Assembly (NCBI GenBank): GCA_009741485.1
Contig: VKON01002021.1
Location: 175,309 to 239,308 of the forward strand
Reading direction: 5' to 3'
Source of the DNA: Malurus cyaneus samueli
Taxonomy: Eukaryota > Chordata > Aves > Passeriformes > Maluridae
DNA: 64,000 nt
The position numbers and the translations under genes are program-made. Shown in pieces: positions 47,601 through 59,924 of the stretch; the first letter of the stretch is position 1; the number at the start of each line of letters is the position of its first letter. The notes below the pieces were generated by a model. The model was not told the origin of the DNA. It saw only the letters and a program-made list of their open reading frames with translations, and made no database searches.

Positions 47601-49534
47601 GTGTCTCACATACAGAGAAACGTGTCTGTCATATTAGTTAGCAGCATAATCTCATAAAAGAATTTATTTCTAATGTTGTATAATTATTAAGAGGCATCAT
47701 CAAGAAGTGCATTACTCATTTGAGCTGTACCAGGTCCCTTATGTATTAATTCCCTCAGCGCTTTGTGCTCTGGACACCAAACTTGCTCCTCCTATGAGTT
47801 GATGAACACTAAATAAATTTGTTTCAGTGTATAATAAGTCGTATGTCGTGGTGTGTCAGACCATTCTTATTGGCTTTCATCGTTTCCAAGCGAAGGAAAA
47901 TGGATATCAGGATAAAGTTTTTAAGGATGGCCACACCAGGCCAAGTATTATAACTGCGTTCAACAGTATAGGGTAGCTAAGTATTATTTCATTTTAAGGC
48001 GTCTCTCTACGTAAGGCCAAGAACTCTCGTCTTGCAGTGCGAAGGACGAGTAAGATGGATGCTTCCACCAGCCGGGCGGCTTGCTGCTGGCCAGAGGTGT
48101 CAGTGGGCTTTGTGTTCTTCCCCATTAGGAGCAACTACCACGTGACTTGTGACAATGGCCGCGACACTATGTAGCTTAACAGAAAATACGATGTGACGAC
48201 AGGCTCGATACTGATGGATTCATATGTCACCCTCGGATCTCAGAACGCTATGACAAAACGACGGCAATTGACATAACACTGCGTTTTCAGTGAGATTGGT
48301 CCGTGGCACATATACATCGATCCATGAATGATTCCATGTTATCATAGACCGCGCGCGGAAAAATGTGACCAACTCCCCCTCGTCATACTTTACTCATAGG
48401 ACAGAAGAGACTTCATATGAGCTGAACAAGTCTCAAACAATCTCCATCATGCATCATCTCGATTCTAGCTTTTGCGGATCTAGTTGTGGGTGGTGCTGTG
48501 GTGTCAGTTATGTTTCTTGCGTTCGCCATCTTCGAGAAATCAAACCTGCCATCTTTGTCAAAGTCCTGGAGTATCCTATGACATACGAGCTCACTGGTAA
48601 TTAACAGTGTTATAGAAAATGCACTCACAAGTGAATGCTGTTTCACACGACATACGCTGTGTACTGCGCCTAAGTTCCGCTGAATAGTGGTGAAAGAACC
48701 GACTTTCTCCCTTGTCTCAAAATCATTCGTGTGTGTTGCCTCATTGCTCTACTGTTACACACGAACCTATCATGGTTCTCTCCAGAGAATGAAAAATCTG
48801 CTTTTTAGAGGCCAAGCACTGTCTGCACTCGAACTAAGTGTTTTTGGTATTTTACCTATTAAACTGTATTGCGGTTGTCTTAAATAAACATCACGAGAAC
48901 TCTAAGGATCAGTTGGTGAAACAGGTTTGAAGTCAGGCAGGGTACTGCCGCTGCTCCTGGGACACTCTGGCCATCCCTTTAGGCATCACGCTGTCTGTTG
49001 TGTGACTGGCCCAAATGTTGAGGCAGTGGCTCAGTGGTGCTCAGTGCGGTCAGTCTTGTCAGTCTGACAGTCTGTCGAGGGTTGTTCAGTGTTGGTGACA
49101 AATCTGGATAGACCCATCTCCTATTTCAGCTTCGGTGCCCCCCAGCCTCCCCTTCTTGGGTAAAGGATTAAAAATACAACAAAGAACTTAATCTTCTGCC
49201 CCAACCTTCATGAAGCCTGTGAGAACCTACTAGCACACAAAAAATGTTGGCGTTTCCTCCTGTGCTTTAACGTCGTCTGACCTGGTGTAGAATCCCAGTC
49301 TCCAACTTGCCCTACCGGACACACCTAACTTGATACTATCTTCGAAAAAATGGTGTCCTATCTTTAAATTGATATTAGAAGGATAAATTTAGGTAATAAT
49401 ATACGTGAGCCTCCGTTAATTGTGAGATGGTTGTGTTTCAACAATATTTTTATAAAACATAAAGACTGTATCTCCCCATTATCCTCTTACTAGAACTACT
49501 CATAATGAAGGTGGAGGTACTTGAATACTAATTA
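47601..49534. repeat. Degraded copy of module S4
   Basis: Anchors in the same order as 54651-55680 show homology through heavy errors: CCCTCAGCGCT with GACACCAAACT (47754 versus 54741), CCACCAGCCG (48067 versus 54915), GGATCTCAGAA (48235 versus 55017), GGCAGTGGTCAGTGCTCAGT-like text (49023 versus 55429) and an ACACAAAAAA stretch followed by TCCTGTG (49235 versus 55594). It runs up to the N gap. Confidence 0.7.
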
Positions 49535-49559
49535 NNNNNNNNNNNNNNNNNNNNNNNNN
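49535..49559. other. Assembly gap (25 N)
   Basis: Exactly 25 undetermined bases. The left flank is degraded S4 and the right flank enters module S1 in mid-sequence, so the true distance and join are unknown. Confidence 0.99.
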
Positions 49560-50398
49560 GCATAGCGCAGGAAGGCAAGGGCGGATCCGCCGGAGGTTTC
49601 CTGTCCTGCCGCGGGTGCCAGATGTTCGGACTGCCTGCTCTCGCACTTGCGCTGGCGGCTCCGGGCGGTCACAGGCCGGCAGCCCCGCGATCAAGAGCCT
49701 GATCTACTGTCAACCGAGCACATTCGCCATCGGCACACAGCAGGCGTTCCTCTGCCAGGAGAGCTGCTTTCACAGGGAGGAGGCATGGAAATGAAGGCAT
49801 GGGAGTTTGCTTTGGCTTCTCTTCCGATTTACTGCAGAATGGACAATGAATGAATAAGCTGTCTCACGGGCTCTCACAGGTGTTTCTTCTCCCCTTTTAT
49901 ACATTGCTGTGCCATGTTTGTGCCTGGGTGCGGCACCAGCTCAGCCCGTGTTTGGTGTTTGTAGTGGCCAGGTCACACAGATCCTTGTCATGTTCAATCT
50001 GTTGTGTGGAGCAAATGAAGGCAAGAGCTGCACCCTGTTGGATGAAGTACTTGTGTACCTCTGTGGCTGCACCGAGTGCAGAGCTCTGTGGAGCTGTTTG
50101 GGTTAAAGCACAAGGGTGCCACAGCAGTGGTGGGGTGGTTGTTTTGCTGCAGTTGCACGGGGAGGCTCTGCCAAAGCAGCTGAACCGGACCGGGGTCTGC
50201 CCGGCGTTTGTGACTGACACCTCAGCGCTGAACGATTGTCATCTGGTATAAATGTCTAAATGCTGACTGGTGCTCAGTCCCCGCACAAAGCCCTGAACTC
50301 ATATGACAGTCACATGCCGAGCGCGTCCCTGGGGCTGTGCCTGACCTTTGCAGCTGCCCCGGAGCTCCGGCTGCGGACACGCAGCTGCCCCGCTGCCG
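49560..50398. repeat. Module S1, copy C (partial)
   Basis: Begins inside the CpG-rich core of S1 (GGCGGATCCGCCGGAGG) and follows copy B to the start of the 17-bp array. The first 200 bases carry many extra inserted bases relative to copies A and B; after that the match is close. The left part of S1 is missing because of the gap. Confidence 0.85.
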
Positions 50399-51980
50399 AA
50401 ACATCCCCGATGCCGAGACATCCCCACTGCTGAGACATCCCCACTGCCGAGACATCCCCACTGCTGAGACATCCCCACTGCTGAGACATCCCCACTGCCG
50501 AGACATCCCCATTGCCGAGACACCCCCACTGCCGAGACACCCCCACTGCCGAGACATCCCCACTGCCGAGACCCCCACTGCCGAGACATCCCCACTGCCG
50601 AGACATCCCCACTGCCGAGACATCCCCACTGCTGAGACATCCCCACTGCCGAGACACCCCCACTGCCGAGACATCCCCACTGCCGAGACACCCCACTGCG
50701 AGACACCCCCACTGCCGAGACATCCCCGCTGCCGAGACACCCCACTGCCGAGACATCCCCACTGCTGAGACATCCCCACTGCCGAGACACCCCCACTGCG
50801 AGACACCCCCACTGCCGAGACACCCCCACTGCCGAGACATCCCCACTGCCGAGACACCCCACTGCCGAGACACCCCCACTGCCGAGACATCCCCACTGCC
50901 GAGACACCCCCGAACCTGCCGAGACACCCCACTGCGAGACACCCCCACTGCCGAGACACCCCACTGCCGAGACATCCCCACTGCCGAGACATCCCCCACT
51001 GCAGAGACACCCCACTGCGAGACACCCCCACTGCAGAGACACCCCCACTGCCGAGACACCCCCACTGCCGAGACACCCCACTGCCGAGACATCCCCACTG
51101 CCGAGACATCCCCACTGCTGAGACATCCCCACTGCCGAGCACATCCCCATTGCCGAGACATCCCCCACTGCCGAGACACCCCCACTGCCGAGACATCCCC
51201 ACTGCCGAGACACCCCACTGCCGAGACATCCCCACTGCCGAGACATCCCCACTGCCGAGACACCCCCGAACCTGCGACACCCCACTGCAGAGACACCCCA
51301 CTGCCGAGACACCCCACTGCCGAGACACCCCCACTGCCGAGACATCCCCACTGCCTGAGACATCCCCACTGCCGAGACACCCCCACTGCCGAGACACCCC
51401 CACTGCAGAGACACCCCCACTGCCGAGACATCCCCGCTGCCGAGACACCCCCACTGCGAGACACCCCCACTGCCGAGACACCCCCACTGCCGAGACACCC
51501 CCACTGCCGAGACACCCCACTGCCGAGACACCCCCAACTGCCGAACACCCCCACTGCCGAGACATCCCCACTGCCGAGACATCCCACTGCCGAGACACCC
51601 CCACTGCCAGAGACACCCCCACTGCCGAGACACCCCCACTGCAGAGACACCCCACTGCCGAGACACCCCCACTGCCGAGACATCCCCGCTGCCGAGACAC
51701 CCCCTCAGAGACACCCCCACTGCCGAGACATCCCCACTGCCGAGACATCCCCACTGCCGAGACACCCCCACTGCCGAGACACCCCCGAACCTGCCGAGAC
51801 ACCCCCACTGCCGAGACATCCCCACTGCCGAGACATCCCCACTGCCGAGACACCCCCGAACCTGCCGAGACACCCCCACTGCAGAGACACCCACTGCCGA
51901 GACACCCCACTGCGAGACACCCCCACTAGCCGGAGACACCCCCACTGCCGAGACATCCCACTGCCGAGACATCCCCACTG
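50399..51980. repeat. 17-bp minisatellite, clean copy
   Basis: About 93 units of GCCGAGACATCCCCACT alternating with the GCCGAGACACCCCCACT form and rarer CTGAGACATC or CAGAGACACC forms. Occasional CCCCGAACCTGCCGAGACAC units mark positions within the array. This copy is much more regular than the one at 26915-28650. Stop-free frames on both strands yield predicted proteins of up to 650 residues that are only repeat translation. Confidence 0.95.
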
Positions 51981-53067
51981 TTCCTCACTGCTCCGACTGT
52001 ACCCCGAAACCTGCCGGCACCTTCCAAGAAGGCCATTCTTCTTTGAAAAAAACTCAGGCCTGGGGGGCTTTTTTTTTTGGGAAAATTGGGGGGTTTTTTT
52101 CCCCCCCCCCCCCCTTTTTCCCCCCCCTTTTTTCTTGTCTGGAGAGTTTGGGGAGCTCCTGGGGTTTGGACACCTGGAAGCAGTGGTGTCTGGAGAGTTT
52201 GGGGCATCTCCGGGGCTTTGGACACCTGGAAGCAGTGGTGTCTGGAGACTTTGGGGATCTCCGGGGGTTTGGACACCTGGAAGCAGTGGTGTCTGGAGGC
52301 TTTGGGGCATCTCCAGGGGCTCTGGCATTCGTTCTCTGCCAGCCTTCAGAAGGGTTGTCCCTGCAGTTCCCAGGAGCTCGTTACAGTTTTGGTCAATCAT
52401 TCTGGGCCTAAAGGTGAATTTCTGGATGTTCTCATGCTATTTGTGTTCTTGGTCTATTTAATGATACACAAGAAAATACTCAATGGTCAGTTCTTATTTT
52501 GCAGCTCAAAATCAACACTACAGGATTCAACATCCCCCTGTATTTTCCTTTAGATAATTTTTTCATGACCCTACTGCTTTCTTTTTGTCTACCATTAGAG
52601 ATCTGTTAGTTAAAATAAATTATTAAAAACATAACTGTCAGAATCAGTTCCTGGAAACATGCTTTGATTTGGGAGATGTGAAAGAAGGTCTGTAATCCAA
52701 AAATCTATCTGAATGTTCCTTCTCAACTCCAGCTTTTCCTGCCTGACCATCACAAACCGGGCAATGCCACAAGCCATCCAGTCCATTACTTTTTTTTCCC
52801 CCTAAATACTATTTTAACAATTTTCTATTTGCAGCTGGTGGGTGGAAGATGAAATGGGTCAGCACTTCTGCTGATGGGCTGCATAGAAAAGGCTTTGGTA
52901 AGGTGGAGTTCAGGAATCTAAACAGCTCTACAGAGATCCCACAACTTTCTCTCTTCCTTGGCAGTTCAATCTGCAGAATCAATGAACGGAACAACCTCTG
53001 CTCTGCTTTGTGTGTGTTCTGTGGTTCGGGGAGATCCCAGCAGTGTGGAGCCCCTGCCATCCTCGGG
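51981..53067. repeat. Module S3, second copy
   Basis: Matches 28651-30098 in order. About 330 bp of the first copy is replaced at 52062-52135 by runs of T, G, A and C, an unlikely natural sequence. At 52135-52325 four clean 51-52-bp units with TTTGGACACCTGGAAGCAGT follow. The right end holds the same short bracketed segment (about 52835-52898, CTATTTGCAG to GTAAGG). Confidence 0.82.
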
Positions 53068-54535
53068 CCGGGAGTGGCTCCTGTCCGTGCCGGGCACTAG
53101 CCCGGGTGTACAGTAACACTGCCGGGAGTGGCTCCTGTCCGTGCCGGGCACTAGCCCGGGTGTACAGTAACACTGCAGGGAGTGCTCCTGTCCGTTGGCC
53201 GGCACTAGCCCGGGTTGCAGTAAGCACTGCCGGGGTGGCTCCGTCCGTGCGGGCACTAGCCCGGTGTACAGTAAACACTGCCGGGAGTGGCTCTGTCCTC
53301 GGCACTAGCCCGGGTGTACAGTAACACTGCCGGGCAGTGGCTCGTCTACGTGCCGGCACTAGCCCGGGTACAGTAAACACTGCCGGGAGTGGCTCCTCCC
53401 GGCCGCGCACTAGCCCGGGTTGCAGTAACACTGCAGGAGGGCTCCGTCCGTGCCCGGGCACTAGCCCGGGATACAGTAACACTGCCGGGAGTGCTCCTTA
53501 CGTCCGCTGCCAGGCACTAAGCCCGGGTGTAACCGTAACACTGGCGGAGTGGCTTTCCTGTCCGTGCGGCACAGCCCGGTGGTGTACAGTAACACTGCCG
53601 GGAAGTGGCTCCTCCGTGCCGGGCACTACCCGGGTTTTGCAGTTAAACAATGCGGAGTGCTCCTGTCCGTGCCGTGCACTAGCCCGGGTTTGCAGAACCA
53701 CTGCCGGGAGTGGCTCCTGTCCATGCCGGGCACTAGCCCGGGTTGTACAGTAACACTGCCGGGAGTGGCTCCTGTCCGTGCCGGCACTAGCCCGGTTTGC
53801 AGTAACACTGCCGGGAGTGGCTCCTGCTGTGCCGGGCACTAGCCCGGGTTGCAGTAACACTGCCGGGATGGCTTCCTGCCGTGCCGGGCACTAGCCCGGT
53901 TGCAGTAACACTGCCGGGAGTGGCTCTGCCGTGCCGGGCACTAAGCCCGGTTGTACAGTAACACTGCCGGAGTGGCTCCTGCCCGATGCCGGGCACAGCC
54001 CGGTTGTACAGTAACACGCCGGGACGTGGCTCCTGACCTGCCGGGCACTAGCCCGGTTGTACAGAAACACTGCGGAGTGGCTCCGTGTCTTGCCCGGCAC
54101 TAGCCCGGAAGGTGTACGAACACGCCGAGTGGCTCCTGTCCTGCGGGCACTAGCCCGGGTTTTGCAGTAACACTGCCGGGAAGTGGCTCTGTCCCGTGCC
54201 GAGCACTAACCCGGTTGCAGTAACACTGCCGGGAGTTGCTCCTGTCCGTGCCGGGCACTAGCCCGGGTGCAGTAACACTGCGGAGTGGGCTCCTGCCCTG
54301 CGGCACTAGCCGGTGTACGAAGTAACACTGCCGGGAGTTGGCTCCTGTCGCGTGCCGGCACTAGCCCGGGGTACAGTAACACTGCCGGGAGGGCTCACTG
54401 TCCGTGCCGGCACTAGCCCGGATGTTTGCCAGTAACATGCCGGGATGGCTCCTGTCCGTGCCGGCACTGAGCCCGGTTTGCAGTAACACTGCCGGGAGTG
54501 GCTTCCTGCCCTGCCGGGCACTAGCCCGGGTTCTG
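53068..54535. repeat. 54-bp minisatellite with hairpin core
   Basis: About 27 tandem units of GCCGGGAGTGGCTCCTGTCC, GTGCCGGGCACTAGCCCGGG and TGTACAGTAACACT. Two tail types, TGTACAG and TTGCAG, alternate irregularly. Each unit contains CCGGGCACTAGCCCGG, a perfect 6-bp stem with an ACTA loop. Many one-base deletions lie in the G and C runs. Predicted proteins on both strands follow from the 54-bp period. Confidence 0.95.
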
Positions 54536-55680
54536 GCTCGCCTCCAGGGCTGCGAAACACGCTGAGCAGACACATGTTGGGGTGACTTGGGCGTTTCAGA
54601 TCTGATTTAACTTTGAGGCTTAACATGATTAGTCAATCCAAGCCAGTTTCAGCGAGCTGATACAGTAGGATATACAGAGAGGTGCATTAGAGCAGTCAAA
54701 TCAGAATTATTGCATTTAACACAATAAGCGTCCTAAATCCCTCAGCGCTGACACCAAACTAGCTCTCGCTAATTGAATGTCAGAAAGGGAGCTGTTTGCT
54801 CACTTTCAAGAAAAATGATCGAATGCCACCAGCTCAAGTCTGGGCAATTTTATCTAGAACCCACTAAAGCAGAAGCTCTCGTTCGCAGTGCAATGGACAG
54901 AGTGTGGATTGCTCCACCAGCCGTGCTCGTGTCTGGCACAAGGTGTCAGGTCTGTGTTTCCCAGCCTGACTGAGAGAGCTGCTACAGAAAAGAGACGGAC
55001 GATGATTGATATGCCGGATCTCAGAAGCACCGCACGAAATGCAAACCGGGCATGCATTCATCCCATGGTCTATACAAGAAAAGCACTCCCCTGTGTTTGC
55101 AGCAGGCTCTTGGTGGGATCCCATCATCTGCAGTTGCAGTGGTTGGTTGTCTGTGGGATCTCTCAGTCCTGGTGTTAACAGTTGAAATCCTCAAATGATG
55201 TTTCACACACATCGCTGTGTACGCGTCTAAGTCCTGAAGTAGGTGTAGAAGATCTTCGCATGTCCAAATCTCTCGTGTTGCCGTCATGCTCACTGTTAAC
55301 ACCCCACAGCTCTCCAAGGAATGATAAAACTGCTTTTAGAGCCAACAGCGTCGCATCCGATGATCAGACCGCCGATGTCTGGGAACTCTGCACCCCTTTG
55401 CACAGTGTCTGGTGCTGCTGCCCAGTTGGGCAGTGGTCAGTGCTCAGTGGGTCATGTCTGTCTTATGTGCTGGTGCAGTCTGTACAGTTTGGATCTTGGA
55501 GTCCTCTCTCTAGCAGCCTGTCCCCCCACCATCCCACCCTTTTTTGGAGAGATACATGTCAGCAGAATCGTTTTTGCATTGAACTACTTAGCTACACAAA
55601 AAAGTTTGTGTCTCTCCTGTGTAATCTCCTGGTGAATCCTACTTCAGCTGCTCCTTCCTGATAACTTCTTCAAAATGTTC
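54536..55680. repeat. Module S4
   Basis: Unique-looking sequence after the 54-bp array, matched by the degraded copy at 47601-49534. Open frames reach 159 codons (55182-55661, plus), but the degraded copy cannot test conservation and no domain is visible. Confidence 0.6.
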
Positions 55681-58600
55681 CTATGAATTATTTAATTGTG
55701 GGCATGAGTTGTTATTTAAATACTGTATTACTTTCCATTAAATGGGCAATCTGTGCTAACACTGCGCTGTTTCTTGGGACGTGTCAATTCTAGATACCTC
55801 TTCCTGGATCTAGTCCTGAGTTTACTGATACGCATACTCATTCATTCGCTGTTGCCCTTAATCTTTTACATATAATTCTGATGCATTTTTTTATCCTTTG
55901 ATTCCTCTCTTGAGCTCTGTTACGAGCTCACTGCACACACAAATAACCCTCTCAATGTTTCCATGGTAATTCATGTTCCCACATCAGTGCTGTGTGCTCC
56001 ATTCTGGAGCTGTGTTGCTCTGCTTGTTGTGAACGGCATTTCTCCCCGTTGTTTGCTATGTGTACATTGAAAAGAAGAAAGGATAAAAGCCAACCAACTC
56101 TTGCTTATAGCGATTCTTCTGTAACTCTCTAGCACCAGGCCTCGTGCCTGGCTCAGCCTCTCGCCAGCTCTCTCAGTGCGTGCCCAGCTTCACATTCCAT
56201 CGCCCAGTGGGATGTTCCAGTGCATTTCAGACACAAACAGGAAAAGCTTCTTCCAGGCACGGTGAAAGCATTACCTCATCTCTGATACATTCTCTCAAGG
56301 TGCTTTATTGTAATCAGACACAATGCCAACAGTGAAGGAGCCCAGTGCAAGTCGTGTGAGCCCTGTGAGATCAGCAGAATCCACCCCATCCCTGCACCAA
56401 GAGTGTGAGAGCTCATCCGAAGCTGAAGCCATGTGAGTGTTGGGCCTCAGAGAGAGAGTTCATCCTCCTCAAAGGAATGACAGCAGGGCATTTGTGTTCT
56501 CCATCTCCAAGAAAGGGTCACTCCATGCCAGTCAGGGACCAGAAGTGTGCTGCTGCTGCAGATCAGCTGCCCCATTCCCTGGAAACTCCCCAAAACAGCC
56601 GGGAGCCCAGAGGAGCCAGCCGGACAGAGGCAGGATCAGCCAGGCCAGGCCTCGCCTAGTGCCGGCTTAACCGGGGATAATCACTGCACACAGCCAAAGT
56701 GCCTATTGAGAGCAGAGACCTGGTGCTCTCACAGCTGACTGCAGCAAGAGGATTTATTCTAAGAAAGACCTGTTTAATTGTCCTAAAATGTTTGAAAGGC
56801 TACAGAGCCTTAGACAATACTGCTGTTTCAAAGTGCACTATGAATGCCAAAAAACCCCAGTGAGACGTGTGCTCAAAGCTTTTCTGAAAAATCTTTCACT
56901 TTAAACATATAAATCCCAAACACTTCTTGAATAAAACGTGGTATGTAAGGCAGAAGGATGGCAACTTACATATTTATGCTTTACTGTATAACAAAGTACA
57001 TGTTCCTTTATGCAATCCTACCTGAATGCAAGAGGGATCTGATGGAGAACAACATAACCCTGTGTGGTTACATGCAGGGTTTCAGATGTTATATTGAACT
57101 TGTCAGACTGTGGAGCTACTCTAAACATCTCCGAAAGGGATGGAAGAGAAAATTCGACAGGGACGAGTATTAGGAAGGCTTAAATATATTTGAGAGGGGA
57201 CAGGGGAGAGGGAGGGAAGGGGAAGAGAGAGGGACAGGGAGAGAGAAGAGGAGGGACAGGGGAGAGGACCTATCTCTGAACATTGAAGGATGGCTGTCCT
57301 GCCAGCCAAGCGACACTGCACCTCCTCTCAGTTCTGTTTCCCGTCCAAATGAAATTGAATGCACTAGGATGAGAATGATGCACTCCCACCTGTGCCCACT
57401 CCCACACCTGGAATGGGAGTCTATTCACAGCAACAAATCACATGAAAACTCCTTGGAGAAGCTGACTCTGCATAGACTTATTTTATGGAACAGTTGTGGA
57501 ACAAAAATTGGATTTGTACTAATTGAAGTAACTAAAGAGTTGTCTGAGAATATTTTAAGGACAATAATATAATGATTTCAACATCTTTTTTTTTAGAGAA
57601 TGAGCTAGAATTAATTAAAAGATAAAACAGTAACATATTTAATAGAAAAAAAGCCTTTTCCCCATTTTCCTGATGAAACTAAGAGGATGCATTGTGGAGT
57701 TTCGCTGCCTCCAATATTTCCCTCTCACAGCTGTGCTGGAGCTCTGGTGTGAGGCATGGCCGAGGTGCTGCCGAGGAGCAGCCACACAGCCTAAGGACAG
57801 GGACTCCACAGTCTGGATTCACAATTAACATAACTCATTTTCACTTCATCTTGCAAAACTTTGCAAGACAGGAAATAAAAGGAAAGGCCTAACCAGAAAC
57901 AGAATCTTGCTGGTTCTTTGTTAGGAATTGAGAAGCCGCAACAGAGAAGGGCACAAAAACTAAAAAATTTGCAGCTTCATTTGGGTGCACAGAAGAGGAG
58001 AGATGTTGGCCAATCCCATCAGAAGGGAGGTGCAGGGAATGAGCCACAACATTAAGACAGCGCAGATCATTTTGGCAACAAAGTTTGGGAGGAAAAATTT
58101 TTCAGAGATGAGTGAAAGAGTAGGGTGGGAATTTGCTAATGCCTGGTGTTAAAAGGACATGGAGAAAGTGGAGTCATCGCTGACTGAGAGGTTACAAACT
58201 CAGGTCAGGAAAAGACAGCGGGTGTGAGCCAGGAGCAGAGGAGCAGGGACAACGGGGAATGAGGGACGGGAGAAACAGTGGATTTGGGGCCCAGCTGATG
58301 CACAACAAGTCATTCAACAAAGGAAGTAGAAAAGATGATTAAGATATAAATCAGAATCCTTTGGGGATCTGAGCAAGAAGTAAAACAAAGAGAAGTCAAT
58401 TCAAGAAGTAAGGAAATTGGGAGGCACAGGAATTCAGAGTGGGGCAGCCTGCAATGCTCACAACAACAGCACGACAGAAGCCTCACTGAAGCACATTCAA
58501 AAATGATTTCATTAATATTTTCATATTAAGCTGAGAAAGGATTATCAATATCTTCAGTTTCATTTTGCAATTATTTTTGCTCAAAGCTATCCTAAAAGCA

Positions 58601-59924
58601 GAGAGACAGAATCTGAAGAGCTTTCACTTAGGCAAGGTACCTGCTGAAGGGTATGCTGAACGAGACCGAGTGGAGGAAGGCGATTTACTCGCCATGGTTC
58701 TGCACAGTTCGGCTGCATTCCCCCCGCACGAGTCTGTGTTCACATGGGACATGTTTGGATCACTGACAGAATATGCTGGTAAAGAAAAGTGCAAGAAAGC
58801 TGTTGGAAGACTTCAGAGACTAGCTGCAAGCAGAGTGGCATGAACTTTGCCGCAAATTCCTGAGGCAGTAGGAAGAAAGGTACCCAGCAAACACACAGAT
58901 TTTGCACTGAGTACTTTCCACCAGTTTCAGTTCAAGGAATAGATTAAAACGAAAGCACAAGCTCAATCATTAAATTTAATGTATCACACGTTTGCCTTAC
59001 ACTTTGAAAAGTATTGAAATTGTTTACATTTTAAATGTCCAGTGTGAGTTCAGCACAGGGCACTAGACAGTAATCCTGGAGCCTGATTGGGCAAGGAGTG
59101 AAGGAAAACACGACTGAGGAAGTGTTACTGTCAGGGTCTCATACGCAAAAAGTTGGTTAGCACAAAAGATAACTCCGATAGTAAAATCATGATCCTGTGG
59201 AACTAATGAGGAAAGTGCGCGAGAAATCGACTAATAAAAAAGAAAACTGCTGTTGTGTAAAGCAGTTGTCACTCAGGCATGCAGGCCCTACTTCTGTTAC
59301 ATTACAATACATAATATACCACCAATACAAAATGCTACAGTGTTATCCACATGTAACTTCCTCTCAAGAAAGAGGGAATATCACTAGCCTTATCCACCCT
59401 GTTCCATCCATCCTCATGCGACAAAGAGATTATAACGATTCCCACATACAAACAGAAAAGCTATAAAAAAATCTGCTCCCCTCATTTAACTCGGCCATTC
59501 GGACTCCTCAGCGAGCCTCTGCTCAAAATAGATTATTAATTACCGAGATAAATCAGCACAGTTTTTAGCGGCAATGTAAGCAAACACAACTGTATGTTCT
59601 GTTCAATTCTGAATTCCTAGAGGGCAACGGGAAGCTGAGGCAGCATTCACGACCTTCACTCAGACGGCTGAAGTTGGTGAGCTGCTGTCACAGGTGCCTG
59701 TGGGGCACTGCCATGGCACAGAGCTCAAGCACATCTGAACAGCAGGGGAGCGGCAGCAACATCGCGGCTCGTCGGTGATATTTTAACGGACATAAAACAG
59801 CGCCGGGCCCTGCCCGAGCACCTCCGCCAGTAGTCGCCTCAGGGCGAACTGAGAGGCGGAGCCCGCAGCGGACGATGCGTCATCCATTGGCTCGTCGTCC
59901 GACACCACATAGCTCGCGATTCGC
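55681..59924. other. No identified gene
   Basis: Mostly AT-rich unique sequence. A purine-only G/A tract lies at about 57192-57268. An open frame of 92 codons at 58565-58843 (plus) has a protein-like composition (for example LHSSAAFPPHESVFTWDMFG) but no recognised family. From 59770 the sequence becomes CpG-rich, leading into the array; a minus-strand frame ending ALRRLLAEVLGQGPALFYVR then a stop lies there and may be chance. Confidence 0.45.

Noticed and set aside
43202..48887. Open frames of 60-90 codons
   Set aside because: The region is a corrupted copy of the 54-bp array and S4, so frames there carry no biological information.
50222..52461. Proteins of 450-650 residues across the 17-bp array
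   Set aside because: They have perfect 17-residue periodicity and are open on both strands and in all frames, as expected of a stop-free repeat unit.
53068..54535. Resemblance of regular repeats to a CRISPR array
   Set aside because: Units are contiguous without unique spacers, and the context is vertebrate nuclear DNA.
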